A model generated the notes under the pieces. That model saw only the letters and a program-made list of their open reading frames with translations, did no database searches and was not told the DNA's origin. Both the position numbers and the translations under genes were made by a program. Positions 1 through 8,378 of a DNA stretch of 64,000 nt are shown here, one piece after another; within the stretch, counting starts at the first letter, position 1; each line of letters starts with the position of its first letter. Origin of the DNA: Pseudonocardia autotrophica (GTDB lineage: Bacteria > Actinomycetota > Actinomycetes > Mycobacteriales > Pseudonocardiaceae); contig NZ_JNYD01000019.1 in assembly GCF_000717175.1 (NCBI RefSeq), positions 62,001-126,000 of the forward strand. Direction: 5' to 3'.

Positions 1-2
1 CG

Positions 3-1571
3 GCGGTGCTGGTGACCACGGCCGCACCGCTCGGCGAGCTGCACCTCGACGGCCTGGCCCCGGTCGCGGTGCGGGGCCTGCCGTCCGCCGCGGCCGCCGC
101 GCTCCTGCCGTCCTGCCACGCCGGGCTCGACGTCCCCGCCCTCTGCCCGGCACCGGCCGTCGAGTCCGCGGACGCGCTGCTCGAGGCCTGCCACGGCTCC
201 CCCCTCGCCGTCCGCCTGCTCGCGGGAACCTTCCCGAGCCCCGCCGCGGGCCTGCGCGCCCTGCGGACACAGCAGTCCACGGGCCGGCCCCGCGACGCCG
301 CCGCGGCCGCCCGCGCCGCCGCCCGGATCGCACTGGCCGCCCTGCCCGCCGCCGAACGCGAGGTGCTGGAGGCGGTCCGGGCCACCAGGCTGCCGCTGGT
401 CGATCCGGCGCGGTGCGCCGCGGTGCTGCCGGACCGCGTGGCGGTCGGCCCGCTGCTGCGCGTCCTGCTCCGCCGCGGGCTGCTCAGCCCGCGCCCCGGG
501 CCCGGCGACGGGCCGTGGTGCGCCCTGCCCACCGTCGTCGCCGAGGTGCTGCCGGCCGAGCCGGAGTGGGCCGCCCTCCCTGGGCCGCTCCCGGAGCGCA
601 CCATCCCGCTCGACGGCCCGACCCCGCTCGACGGGCCCGCCCCGGCCGGTCCGAAGGCGGCCCCGGCGGGGCCGGAGGCCGCCCCGGCCGGGCCGCTCCC
701 GCTCGACAACCCGGCCCCCCTCGTCGGCCCGGCGACGCCGGCCCCCGACACCGGCACCCTCCTGCAGCGGCTCGCCCACCACGCGGCCGCGCACGCCGAC
801 CCCGCCGTGGGCGCCGACGCCCTGGTCCACCTCGCCGCGGCCCGCACCCGCCGGGGCGACGACACGGCCGCCCTGGCCGCGGCCACCGCCGCCCTCGACC
901 TCGCCGACCGCACCGGTGACCCGGTCCTCCTCGGCCGCGCGGCACACCGCCTCGCCGCCGCGCTCGCCGCCGCTTCCGAACCCGACCCGGCCGCGCCGCC
1001 GGCACCCCCGCCTCTCCCGTCCTCCGGGTCTGCACCCGCCTTCGGGACCGCACCCGCCTACCCCGCCGGGCTCCGCGACGCCCGCGCCGCCTTCGACCTC
1101 GCCGTCGACCTCCTCGCCGGCCGGGACGACGCCGCCCACGCGCAGGCCCTGGTCGACCGGGCACACCTCGCGCGCCGGCGCGACCGCCCCGCCGAGGCCC
1201 TGGCCGACCTGCACGCCGCGCTCGCGCTGTTCCGCACGCTCGGCCGGCCCGCCGACGTCGCCGCGGCGTGGCAGGAGGTCGCCGCGGTCGAACGGGCGGC
1301 CGGGCACCCGTGCCGGGCCGTCGCCGCGCACCGGTCCGCGCTGGCCGCGCTGGCCGAGGCCGGCGACCCGGCCGCGACCGGCTGGACCCGGCTCGCCGCG
1401 GGCCTCGTCCAGGTCGGCGAGCTCCCGGCCGCCTGCCCGGACCTGCTCGCCGCCCGGCTCGCCGACTCCGCCGCGGCCCGGTCCGTCCGGGAGCTGCGCG
1501 AGCTGGACCCGGCCGCCCCGGACTGGGCGCTCGTCGCCGCGCTGACCGGGGGCCACACCCGCGGCGAGTGA
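3..1571 (+). CDS. C-terminal part of a STAND/NB-ARC-type regulator (5' end outside window)
   Basis: The frame is already open at the first bases, so only the last ~520 codons are present. The opening residues VLVTT resemble the sensor strand of NB-ARC/STAND ATPases, and ACHGSPLAVRLLAG (about residues 61-74) resembles their GLPLA motif; Walker A and B must lie upstream. A winged-helix-like stretch follows to about residue 190, then a Pro/Ala/Gly linker with repeated PLDGP and APAGP units (about 200-245), then Ala-rich helical pairs (about 255-500) that look like tetratricopeptide repeats. Such proteins are usually signal-sensing regulators (AfsR- or LuxR/LAL-like), but no DNA-binding end is visible here. 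It stops 157 bases before the monooxygenase gene on the same strand. Whether it regulates the neighbouring catabolic genes cannot be told. Confidence 0.6.
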   Translation, partial: AVLVTTAAPLGELHLDGLAPVAVRGLPSAAAAALLPSCHAGLDVPALCPAPAVESADALLEACHGSPLAVRLLAGTFPSPAAGLRALRTQQSTGRPRDAAAAARAAARIALAALPAAEREVLEAVRATRLPLVDPARCAAVLPDRVAVGPLLRVLLRRGLLSPRPGPGDGPWCALPTVVAEVLPAEPEWAALPGPLPERTIPLDGPTPLDGPAPAGPKAAPAGPEAAPAGPLPLDNPAPLVGPATPAPDTGTLLQRLAHHAAAHADPAVGADALVHLAAARTRRGDDTAALAAATAALDLADRTGDPVLLGRAAHRLAAALAAASEPDPAAPPAPPPLPSSGSAPAFGTAPAYPAGLRDARAAFDLAVDLLAGRDDAAHAQALVDRAHLARRRDRPAEALADLHAALALFRTLGRPADVAAAWQEVAAVERAAGHPCRAVAAHRSALAALAEAGDPAATGWTRLAAGLVQVGELPAACPDLLAARLADSAAARSVRELRELDPAAPDWALVAALTGGHTRGE

Positions 1572-1655
1572 TCCGCAGCACACCGGACCCGTCCGGGTCA
1601 AGGTGTCCCCGGAACGAAGCCGCGCCCCGACTGCGTCGCCGCGCACGTCGCGGAC

Positions 1656-1677
1656 TTGTCAAACGCTCGGTTGACTG
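1656..1677. promoter_or_regulatory. Probable TetR operator upstream of the Baeyer-Villiger monooxygenase
   Basis: An imperfect palindrome built around GTCAAACG and CGGTTGAC with two bases between the halves, 51 bases before the monooxygenase start. It matches the operator family seen at nine other places in this window (best copy at 33248-33269). The left half carries the AAACG core exactly. Regulation by the TetR protein at 12045-12698 is inferred. Confidence 0.6.
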
Positions 1678-1728
1678 GGTGCACGTCACCCAACGTCTGC
1701 CGAGTCGCAGCCTGGAGGTAGCACGCGC

Positions 1729-3366
1729 ATGACCAACGACAGGACGGTCGACGCCGTCATCGTCGGGGCCGGGTTCTCCGGCCTCTACCAGCTCCACCGC
1801 TTCCGCGAGCTGGGCCTGTCCACCCGGGTGTTCGAGGCCGCTTCCGGTGTCGGCGGCACCTGGTGGTGGAACCGGTACCCCGGCGCCCGGTGCGACGTCG
1901 AGAGCCTGGCCTACTCGTACTCCTTCAGCCCGGAGCTGGAGCAGGAGTGGACCTGGAGCGAGAAGTACGCCACCCAGCCCGAGATCCTCGGCTACGCCGA
2001 GCACGTCGCCGAGCGCTTCGACCTGACGCGCGACATCACCTTCGACACCCGGGTCGAGAGCGCCGTCTACGACGCCGACCGCAGGCGCTGGACCGTCACC
2101 ACGGACACCGGTGAGGTCGTCGACTGCCGGTGGTTCGTCATGGCCACCGGCTGCCTCTCGGTGTCCAAGGCACCCGAGATCCCCGGTGCCGAGCGCTTCC
2201 AGGGTCCGACCTACCACACCGGGCACTGGCCGCACGAGGGCGTGGACTTCACGGGCAAGCGGATCGCGGTGATCGGCACCGGCTCGTCCGGCATCCAGTC
2301 GATCCCGATCATGGCCGGCCAGGCCGCGGACACCGTCGTGTTCCAGCGGACGCCGAACTTCTCGATGCCGGCGGGCAACCGGCCCCTCACCGAGGAGGAG
2401 GTCGCCGCCCGCAAGGCGACCTACCGCGAGTTCCGCAAGGAACAGCAGCTCTCCGCCTTCGGCGTCCCGGTCCCGCTGCCCACGCAGTCCGCGCTCGAGG
2501 TCGACGAGGCCGAGCGCACCGCCACCTACGAGTCGGCCTGGGAGCAGGGCAACCTCGTCGCCGTGCTCACCTCGTACACCGACACCCTGGTGGACAAGGA
2601 CGCCAACGAGACGGCCGCCGAGTTCGTCCGGTCCAAGATCCGCGAGACCGTGCACGACCCGGAGCTGGCCGAGCTGCTCTCCCCGCGGAGCTTCCCGTAC
2701 GGCACCAAGCGGCCGTGCCTGGACAGCGGCTACTACGAGACCTTCAACAAGGACAACGTCCACCTCGTCGACATCCGGAAGACCCCGCTGGTGGAGATCA
2801 CCGAGAAGGGCGTCCGGACGTCGGAGAACGAGTACGAGGTCGACGCGATCGTCTTCGCCACCGGCTTCGACGCGATGACCGGCGCCATCACCCGGGTCGA
2901 CATCCGGGGCAAGGGCGGGGTGTCGCTGAAGGAGAAGTGGGGCGAGGGCCCCCGCTCCTACCTCGGGCTGTCGGTCGCCGGCTTCCCCAACATGTTCACG
3001 ATCACCGGCCCGTCGAGCCCGTCGGTGCTGTCGAACATGATGGTGTCGATCGAGCAGCACGTCGACTGGGTCACCGACTGCATCCGGTGGATGCGCGACA
3101 ACGGTGTCGAGGAGCTCGACGCGACGCCCGAGGCCGAGGACGAGTGGGTCCGCCACGTCGAGGAGGTCGGCGACACGACCCTCTACCCGACCGCGGACTC
3201 CTGGTACATGGGCTCCAACGTCCCCGGCAAGCCGCGGGTCTTCATGGCCTACATCGGCGGGGTCGGCGTGTACCGCGAGCGGTGCGACGACGTCGCCGCC
3301 AAGGGCTACGAGGGCTACACCAAGTCCCCGGACGTCACGGTGGCGCCGGAGAAGCAGTCCGCCTGA
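1729..3366 (+). CDS. Baeyer-Villiger flavin monooxygenase (cyclohexanone-monooxygenase type)
   Basis: A 545-residue flavoprotein that should insert an oxygen atom next to a ketone, using FAD, NADPH and O2, to give an ester or lactone. The first Rossmann motif GAGFSGLY lies at residues 13-20, the Baeyer-Villiger fingerprint FQGPTYHTGHWP at about 157-168, and the NADPH-binding motif GTGSSGIQ at about 183-190. An ATGFDAMTG segment near residue 376 is also typical. The length fits class B monooxygenases (about 530-550). It starts with ATG behind a GGAGGT-like ribosome site. It stands alone on this strand, with a probable TetR operator upstream and a strong bidirectional terminator downstream. The substrate is not known; the surrounding alcohol dehydrogenases and CoA-ligases suggest an alicyclic or branched ketone made from an alcohol. 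Confidence 0.9.
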   Translation: MTNDRTVDAVIVGAGFSGLYQLHRFRELGLSTRVFEAASGVGGTWWWNRYPGARCDVESLAYSYSFSPELEQEWTWSEKYATQPEILGYAEHVAERFDLTRDITFDTRVESAVYDADRRRWTVTTDTGEVVDCRWFVMATGCLSVSKAPEIPGAERFQGPTYHTGHWPHEGVDFTGKRIAVIGTGSSGIQSIPIMAGQAADTVVFQRTPNFSMPAGNRPLTEEEVAARKATYREFRKEQQLSAFGVPVPLPTQSALEVDEAERTATYESAWEQGNLVAVLTSYTDTLVDKDANETAAEFVRSKIRETVHDPELAELLSPRSFPYGTKRPCLDSGYYETFNKDNVHLVDIRKTPLVEITEKGVRTSENEYEVDAIVFATGFDAMTGAITRVDIRGKGGVSLKEKWGEGPRSYLGLSVAGFPNMFTITGPSSPSVLSNMMVSIEQHVDWVTDCIRWMRDNGVEELDATPEAEDEWVRHVEEVGDTTLYPTADSWYMGSNVPGKPRVFMAYIGGVGVYRERCDDVAAKGYEGYTKSPDVTVAPEKQSA

Positions 3367-3381
3367 CCTGCCCACCTCAAC

Positions 3382-3432
3382 GCACCAACGGCACCTTCGC
3401 GCAGACCTACCGCACGAAGGTGCCGTTGGTGC
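3382..3432. terminator. Bidirectional hairpin terminator between convergent genes
   Basis: A perfect 18-bp inverted repeat: GCACCAACGGCACCTTCG at 3382-3399 and its complement at 3415-3432, with a 15-base loop. It lies exactly between the ends of the monooxygenase and the ene-reductase-like gene, which converge. It has no U-tract, as is usual in high-GC actinobacteria. Its AACGGCAC core recalls the hairpins at 16421 and 28333. Confidence 0.8.
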
Positions 3433-3441
3433 ATTCCGGGG

Positions 3442-5358
3442 TCAGACGGTGAGGCCCGCGTCGGCGCCGGCGTTGACCGCGCGGACGAAGTCGGCCGGGG
3501 AGTCGGCGTCGCCGAGCACCCTGACCTCGATGCCCTCACCGAGCTCCAGCCCGGTGGTGACGTCGGAGCCGGTGGGGCGCCACCCGATCGCGAGTGCGAC
3601 GAGGTCGGCCTCGATCGAGTGCGGCGTGCCGTCGGCCTCCTGCCAGTGCACGACCCCGGGCTCGATCCCGACGACAGTGGCCCTGGTGAGGACCTCGACC
3701 CCGTCCTTCTTGAGCTGCCGCACCAGCTGCCGGCGGGTGATCGCCTCGATCCCACGGCCGATGCTGCCGCGCATCTCGACGATCGTGACCTCGGCGCCTC
3801 GCGCCCGCATGAGCTCCGCGGTCTCGCAACCGGTGGCGCTGCCGCCGACCACGACCAGCCGCGTCCCGGGCCCGACCGCGATCTCGCCGCGCAGCAGCCG
3901 CTGCGCGTCGTGCACGATGGGCCCGTCGATGCCCGGGATGGGCGGCACCAGCGGGTCCGCGCCCGTCGCGACGATCACGACGTCCGGCCGCTCGGCCGCG
4001 ACGGTCCCCGCCGACACCGGCGCGGAGGTGTGGATCTCCACCCCGAGTGCGGTGAGCCGCCGCGCCTGGTGCTCGCGGAACCGCAGCACCTCGCGCTTGC
4101 TCGGCGCCAGGCCGGCGACCTCCAGCTTCCCGCCCAGCTCCGCGTCCCGCTCCCAGATCGAGACCTCGTGCCCGCGCAGCCGGGCGAGCCGCGCCGCCTC
4201 CAGTCCCGACGGCCCGGACCCGACCACCATCACCCGCCGCGGCCGCGCCGCGGGTTCGACCTCCCAGGTCCGCTCGCGGCCGACCTCGGGGTTCACCGAG
4301 CACCGGGCCCGCTCGCCGCGGCCGACGAGGTCGACGCACGCGTTGCAGGCGATGCACGGGCGCAGCTCGTCCCGACGCCCGTCGCGCACCAGCAGCGGCC
4401 AGTCCGGCTCGGCGATCAGCCCGCGGCCGAGCAGCACCATGTCCGCCTCGCCCCACTCGACGATGTTCTCGGCGAGCTCCGGGTCGTCCAGCCGGCCGAC
4501 GGCCATCACCGGCACCGACACGGCCTGCTTGACCGCCCGGACCAGCGGCCGCATGTGCCCGCGCGGCACGGACATCGGCGCGAGGGTCTGCTGCAGCGTC
4601 AGCCAGGTTCCCGACGACACGGAGATCGACGCGACCCCGGCCTCCTCGAGCATCCGGGCGACGGCCACCGCCGACTCCAGGTCGAAGCCGCCGGGCTCGG
4701 CGTCCGTGCCGTTGAGCCGCCACACGAGCGGCAGGTCGCACGCCGCGACGATCGCCCGGGCGACCTCCACGGAGAACCGCGCGCGGTTCTCCAGCGTGCC
4801 GCCGTAGGCGTCCGTGCGGTGGTTGTGCTGCGGGGACAGGAAGTTCGACGGCAGGTAGCCGTGCGCCCCGTGCACCTCCAGGTAGTCGTACCCGGCCTCC
4901 TCCGCGTACCGGGCCGCCCGCGCGTAGTCGGCGACGATCCGCTCGATCTCCGGCACCGTCAGCTCGTGCGGCACCGGCGAGGCCGAGTTCAGCGGCACCG
5001 GCGACGGCGCCACGGACGGCCCGTCGACGACCTGCCGGCCGGGGTGCATGAGCTGCACGCCGACCGTGACGTCGGCGCCTTCACCCACCCGCCCGTGCAG
5101 GGCCTCGACGACCCGGCGCAGCCCGGGCAGGTACTCCGGCCCGCAGATCCGCGGCTCGGGCCCGACGGTGTCCGCGGAGACCAGGCAGCCCTCCACCGTG
5201 ATCGCCCCGACGCCGCCCTCGGCCCGCCGGCGGTAGTAGGCCACGGTGTCGTCCGTGATGTACCCGCCGTTGTCGAGACAGGTGCCCATCGGGGCCATGA
5301 CCAGGCGGTTCTTCAGGGTGAGCGGGCCCAGCCGGACGGGCGTGAAGAGCACGCTCAC
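3442..5358 (-). CDS. Old-yellow-enzyme/2,4-dienoyl-CoA-reductase-type FMN/FAD/Fe-S oxidoreductase
   Basis: A 638-residue multidomain flavoenzyme predicted to reduce an activated C=C bond, or to act as an NAD(P)H-flavin oxidoreductase. The N-terminal half is an OYE-type TIM barrel beginning LFTPVRLGPLTLKNR. At about residues 330-350 a cysteine cluster CIACNACVDLV...C should bind [4Fe-4S], as in DCR/FadH and trimethylamine dehydrogenase. After it come two dinucleotide-binding motifs, VVGSGPSGLEAA near 376 and VVVGGSATGCETAE near 499. The GTG at 5358 was chosen because it overlaps the ferredoxin stop and the preceding in-frame sequence is not OYE-like. It is the last gene of a minus-strand operon: carboxyltransferase, enoyl-CoA hydratase, NTF2 protein, P450, ferredoxin, this gene. 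A role in passing electrons to the ferredoxin/P450 is possible but unproven. Confidence 0.85.
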   Translation of the reverse strand: MSVLFTPVRLGPLTLKNRLVMAPMGTCLDNGGYITDDTVAYYRRRAEGGVGAITVEGCLVSADTVGPEPRICGPEYLPGLRRVVEALHGRVGEGADVTVGVQLMHPGRQVVDGPSVAPSPVPLNSASPVPHELTVPEIERIVADYARAARYAEEAGYDYLEVHGAHGYLPSNFLSPQHNHRTDAYGGTLENRARFSVEVARAIVAACDLPLVWRLNGTDAEPGGFDLESAVAVARMLEEAGVASISVSSGTWLTLQQTLAPMSVPRGHMRPLVRAVKQAVSVPVMAVGRLDDPELAENIVEWGEADMVLLGRGLIAEPDWPLLVRDGRRDELRPCIACNACVDLVGRGERARCSVNPEVGRERTWEVEPAARPRRVMVVGSGPSGLEAARLARLRGHEVSIWERDAELGGKLEVAGLAPSKREVLRFREHQARRLTALGVEIHTSAPVSAGTVAAERPDVVIVATGADPLVPPIPGIDGPIVHDAQRLLRGEIAVGPGTRLVVVGGSATGCETAELMRARGAEVTIVEMRGSIGRGIEAITRRQLVRQLKKDGVEVLTRATVVGIEPGVVHWQEADGTPHSIEADLVALAIGWRPTGSDVTTGLELGEGIEVRVLGDADSPADFVRAVNAGADAGLTV

Positions 5359-5549
5359 GACAGCACCTTCAACGCGCGGACCGGGCAGGCATCGACACCC
5401 AGCTTCGCCGTGTCCTCCTCGCCCTCGGGGACCTCGCGGTCCGGCCCGACGGCCGAGTAGCCGTCGTCGTCGAGGGGGAAGAGGTCCATGTCGACGATCG
5501 AGCACTGGCCGTGCGCCTCGCAGACCTCGCTGTCGACGCCGATCCTCAC
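5355..5549 (-). CDS. [3Fe-4S]-type ferredoxin, partner of the adjacent P450
   Basis: A 64-residue electron carrier. It shows C10-x5-C16 (CEAHGQC) and a single later cysteine in ACPVRAL at about residue 55. This three-cysteine pattern is the one found in actinobacterial [3Fe-4S] ferredoxins that feed cytochromes P450. It is acidic, with several DDD/EGEED stretches. Its GTG start overlaps the P450 stop codon by four bases (GTGA), and its own stop overlaps the start of the next gene, so translation is coupled across all three. No dedicated ferredoxin reductase is seen in the window. The family assignment is firm; the pairing with the P450 is inferred from the overlap. Confidence 0.9.
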   Translation of the reverse strand: MRIGVDSEVCEAHGQCSIVDMDLFPLDDDGYSAVGPDREVPEGEEDTAKLGVDACPVRALKVLS

Positions 5550-6772
5550 GAGTGGGTCACCACCAGCTTCTCCATGGAGCGGGAGGCCAGCACGTCCTTC
5601 CACTCGGGCTCCTCCGCGAGCGCGAGCCCGGGCAGCCGCTCGACGATCCGCGCCACCGCGATCCGGGTCTCCATCCGCGCCAGCTGGGCCCCGATGCAGG
5701 CGTGGATGCCCTTGCCGAAGGCGACGTGCGGGTTCGGGCTGCGGCCGAGGTCGAGCGTGTCCGGGTCGGCAAACTTCTCCGGGTCCCGGTTGGCCGAGGC
5801 GAGCACGAGGTGCACCCGCTCCCCCGGCCGGATCGTCTTCCCGCGGACCTCGGTCTCGGCGACCACCCAGCGGTTGAGCACCTTGATCGGGCCGTCGAAG
5901 CGCAGCAGCTCCTCGACGGCCGGGCCGATCAGGGCCGGGTCGCGCCGCAGGCGGTCGAGCTGGTCGGGGTGCCGCAGCAGAGCCAGGACCGAGTTGGCGA
6001 TCGAGTTCGTGGTGGTCTCGTGGCCGGCGAAGAGCAGCAGCGCGCACATGCCGACGAGCTCGTCGTCGGTCAGCCGGTCGTCGCCCTCTTTCGCCATGAG
6101 GGCGGACAGCATGTCCTCGCCCGGCTCGGCCCGGCGCTTCCCGATGAGCGTGTGGAAGTAGGATTCCATCTCCCGCAGCCCGCGCAGCGCCCGCTCGTGC
6201 CGGTCCGCCCGCGCGGCGCCGCCGGTGCCGAAGGCGACCAGTGCGAGCTCGTCCGACCACTCGCGGAACCGGTCCCGATCCTCGGGCGGGGCGCCGAGCA
6301 TCGTCGCGATCACCGTGGCGGGCAGCGGGTAGGCGACCTCGGAGATCAGGTCCTGCGGCCCTGAGCCGCGGAGGAACGCGTCGAGGTGCTCGTCGACGAT
6401 CCGGGTGATCATCTCGTCCATCGCGGCGATCCGCTGGCCCTTGAACGCGCCGGCCGCGAGCTTGCGCAGCCGAGTGTGCACCGGCGGGTCGTTGACGACC
6501 ATCCACCCGGTCATCAGGCCGAGGACGCCGGTCGCGGCGGACTCGGCGCCGGCCTGCCGCTTGCGCTCCAGCACCGGGCGTACCCGGTCGTTGGAGAAGG
6601 CCTTGTTCTGGAAGGCCGCCGAGACGTCGTCGTAGCGGGTGATCAGCCAGGCCCGGTGGGCCTCGCTCCAGTGCACCGGGTCGCCTTCGCGCAGGGCACG
6701 GAAGACGGAGAACGGGTCCGCGCTCGCCGACGGGGTGGTGAGATCGACGGAGTCGATTCCGGGCACGGTCAC
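5546..6772 (-). CDS. Cytochrome P450 monooxygenase
   Basis: A 408-residue soluble bacterial P450 that should hydroxylate a small hydrophobic compound. The I-helix oxygen-activation motif FAGHETTTN lies at about residue 245, the K-helix E-x-x-R as EELLR near 285, and the haem loop FGKGIHACIG near 348-357 with its proximal cysteine. No membrane anchor is present. The GTG at 6772 was chosen because it overlaps the upstream stop by four bases and gives the usual length. It sits between an NTF2-like gene and a [3Fe-4S] ferredoxin in a six-gene operon headed by the carboxyltransferase, downstream of the operator at 10019. The substrate is unknown; context suggests the same compound handled by the Baeyer-Villiger enzyme and the alcohol dehydrogenases. 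Confidence 0.93.
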   Translation of the reverse strand: MTVPGIDSVDLTTPSASADPFSVFRALREGDPVHWSEAHRAWLITRYDDVSAAFQNKAFSNDRVRPVLERKRQAGAESAATGVLGLMTGWMVVNDPPVHTRLRKLAAGAFKGQRIAAMDEMITRIVDEHLDAFLRGSGPQDLISEVAYPLPATVIATMLGAPPEDRDRFREWSDELALVAFGTGGAARADRHERALRGLREMESYFHTLIGKRRAEPGEDMLSALMAKEGDDRLTDDELVGMCALLLFAGHETTTNSIANSVLALLRHPDQLDRLRRDPALIGPAVEELLRFDGPIKVLNRWVVAETEVRGKTIRPGERVHLVLASANRDPEKFADPDTLDLGRSPNPHVAFGKGIHACIGAQLARMETRIAVARIVERLPGLALAEEPEWKDVLASRSMEKLVVTHS

Positions 6773-7569
6773 GACGCGCTCCCCACGGTCGGCCGGGACA
6801 GGCTGCGGGCCAGGCCCAGCCGGTCCCGCACGATCCGGCCGCCGGTCACCCGGCCGTCGGCCACGGTGACCAGCCCGACGAGGTGCAGTGTGCCGGGCGC
6901 ACCGGTGAGCGCGGCGTCGTCGATCCCGGCGTCGGCGCCGAGCCCGCCCATGTACGTGCCGGTGCGGGTGACCCGGAAGGCCACGTGCGGGCCGGCCGAG
7001 AACAGGTCGTCGACCTGCGACGACGCGTCGTCGAGCAGGATGTCCGGGGCCCCGTCGTCGAGGGTGACCGGACCCGGCGCGGACTCGTCGATCCAGGCCC
7101 GGACCACCGCCTCGGCCTCCGGATCCGGGGCGAGCGCCACGGTGTCCCACGGCGCCAGCGCCGGCGGCTCGACCGCGGCGGGCACGCCCGAGGCGAGCTG
7201 CCGCCGCCGGGCCAGGTAGTCCTGCTCCACGAAGTTCTCGACGAGCCTCGTGCCGTTCCAGCGGTACAGCCCGAGCCCGGTCCACGCGGCCCCGCGCCCG
7301 TCGTGCCTGACCGAGCGGCCGTGCTCGGAGAACCGCATGGCCAGCCGGTCGCCGTTGGTCACGATCTCGTGGACCGTGAGGCACAGGCCGGGGAACTGCG
7401 TGAACTGCTTCTGCGACGCCGGGATGTACAGCTCGTCGCGGCCCGCCACCTCGTGCGGGCCCATCCGCAGCGTGTAGCCCGGCTCCATGATCTCGGGGCA
7501 GACCGAGACGTCGTGCCGGTTGGTGTAGTCGTTGACGTAGCGCCGCATGAGCGCGACGAAAGGCTCCAT
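6769..7569 (-). CDS. Tandem NTF2/SnoaL-like two-domain protein
   Basis: A 266-residue protein that appears to contain two cone-shaped NTF2-like domains. The first (about residues 1-125) runs from MRRYVNDYTNRHD through GLGLYRWNGTRLVENFVEQD, the usual SnoaL/ester-cyclase layout. The second (about 150-260) ends in VGLVTVADGRVTGGRIVRDRL. Such domains serve as isomerases, cyclases, dehydratases or hydrolases of small molecules, and sequence alone does not say which. The ATG shares a base with the enoyl-CoA hydratase stop, and the stop overlaps the P450 start, so it is an integral operon member. It is the longest of five NTF2-like genes in the catabolic region. Confidence 0.7.
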   Translation of the reverse strand: MEPFVALMRRYVNDYTNRHDVSVCPEIMEPGYTLRMGPHEVAGRDELYIPASQKQFTQFPGLCLTVHEIVTNGDRLAMRFSEHGRSVRHDGRGAAWTGLGLYRWNGTRLVENFVEQDYLARRRQLASGVPAAVEPPALAPWDTVALAPDPEAEAVVRAWIDESAPGPVTLDDGAPDILLDDASSQVDDLFSAGPHVAFRVTRTGTYMGGLGADAGIDDAALTGAPGTLHLVGLVTVADGRVTGGRIVRDRLGLARSLSRPTVGSAS

Positions 7570-8378
7570 TACCGCCCCTCGAACTTCGGCGCCCGCTTCC
7601 CGACGAACGCCGCGATCCCCTCGGCGGCGTCGGCGGTGGCGTGCAGGGTGGTCAGCGCGGCCGTGGAGTGGTCGAACTCCCCGCGGTCCACACCCCGGTT
7701 GACCAGGTTCTTCCCCGTGGCCAGCGCGAGCGGCGCCATGCCGGCGATCCGCACCGCGATCTCCCGCGCGGTGTCCATCAACTCGGCGGCGGGCACCACC
7801 TTCTGCGCCAGCCCGATCCGCTGCGCGGTCTCGGCGTCGACCCGCTCCCCGGAGAACATCATCAGCTTGGTCCAGTGCCGGCCGATCACCGACGGGGCCC
7901 GCAGCACCCCGAACCCGGGCACCAGCCCCACCGCGCTCTCCGGCATCCCGAACTTCGCGTTGTCCGCCGCCACCACGACGTCGCAGGCCAGGGCCAGCTC
8001 GCAGCCCCCGCCCATGGCGTAACCGTTCACGGCCGCGATCACCGGCAGCGGCGTCTCCTCGACCGCGGCGAACGTCCGCATGCAGTCCTGCTGGAACGCC
8101 CGCTTGGCCGTGACGTCGGTCAGCTCGGCGAAGCTCGCGATGTCCCCACCGGCGGAGAACGCCTTCTCCCCCGCCCCGGTGATGATCACCGCGCGGGTCC
8201 GGCCGTCGGCCTCGAGCGTGGCCAGCGCCTCGCGCATCTCCGCCCAGAAGGTGCGGCCCATCGCGTTCAGCTTCGCCGGGTCGTCGATCGTCAGCACGGC
8301 GATGGCCACGCGGCCGTCCCCGACCTCCTCGACCTCCACCCGGACGTTGCGGGTGGTGGTCCCGTTCCTACTGGTCAC
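7569..8378 (-). CDS. Enoyl-CoA hydratase/isomerase family protein
   Basis: A 269-residue crotonase-fold enzyme. The first oxyanion-hole segment is AFSAGGDIASF and the second NGYAMGGGCELALACD. The two acidic positions used by true hydratases are kept, as the Glu of GGCELA and the Glu of PESAVGLVPGFG. It should therefore hydrate a 2-enoyl-CoA, although isomerase or other crotonase chemistry cannot be excluded. The GTG at 8378 overlaps the carboxyltransferase stop (GTGA), and the protein ends in APKFEGR as many hydratases do. It follows the acyl-CoA carboxylase beta subunit, consistent with a carboxylase-hydratase step like that of leucine or geranyl-CoA catabolism. That parallel is inference. 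Confidence 0.88.
   Translation of the reverse strand: MTSRNGTTTRNVRVEVEEVGDGRVAIAVLTIDDPAKLNAMGRTFWAEMREALATLEADGRTRAVIITGAGEKAFSAGGDIASFAELTDVTAKRAFQQDCMRTFAAVEETPLPVIAAVNGYAMGGGCELALACDVVVAADNAKFGMPESAVGLVPGFGVLRAPSVIGRHWTKLMMFSGERVDAETAQRIGLAQKVVPAAELMDTAREIAVRIAGMAPLALATGKNLVNRGVDRGEFDHSTAALTTLHATADAAEGIAAFVGKRAPKFEGR

Noticed and set aside
484..3375. A 963-codon open frame on the minus strand opposite the monooxygenase and upstream regulator
   Set aside because: It is the mirror of real plus-strand genes in high-GC DNA; composition is Arg/Gly/Pro/Ala-rich without any family motif.
3104..5460. Long plus-strand frames opposite the ene-reductase-like gene
   Set aside because: Shadows of the minus-strand gene; Ser/Arg/Pro-rich with no motif.
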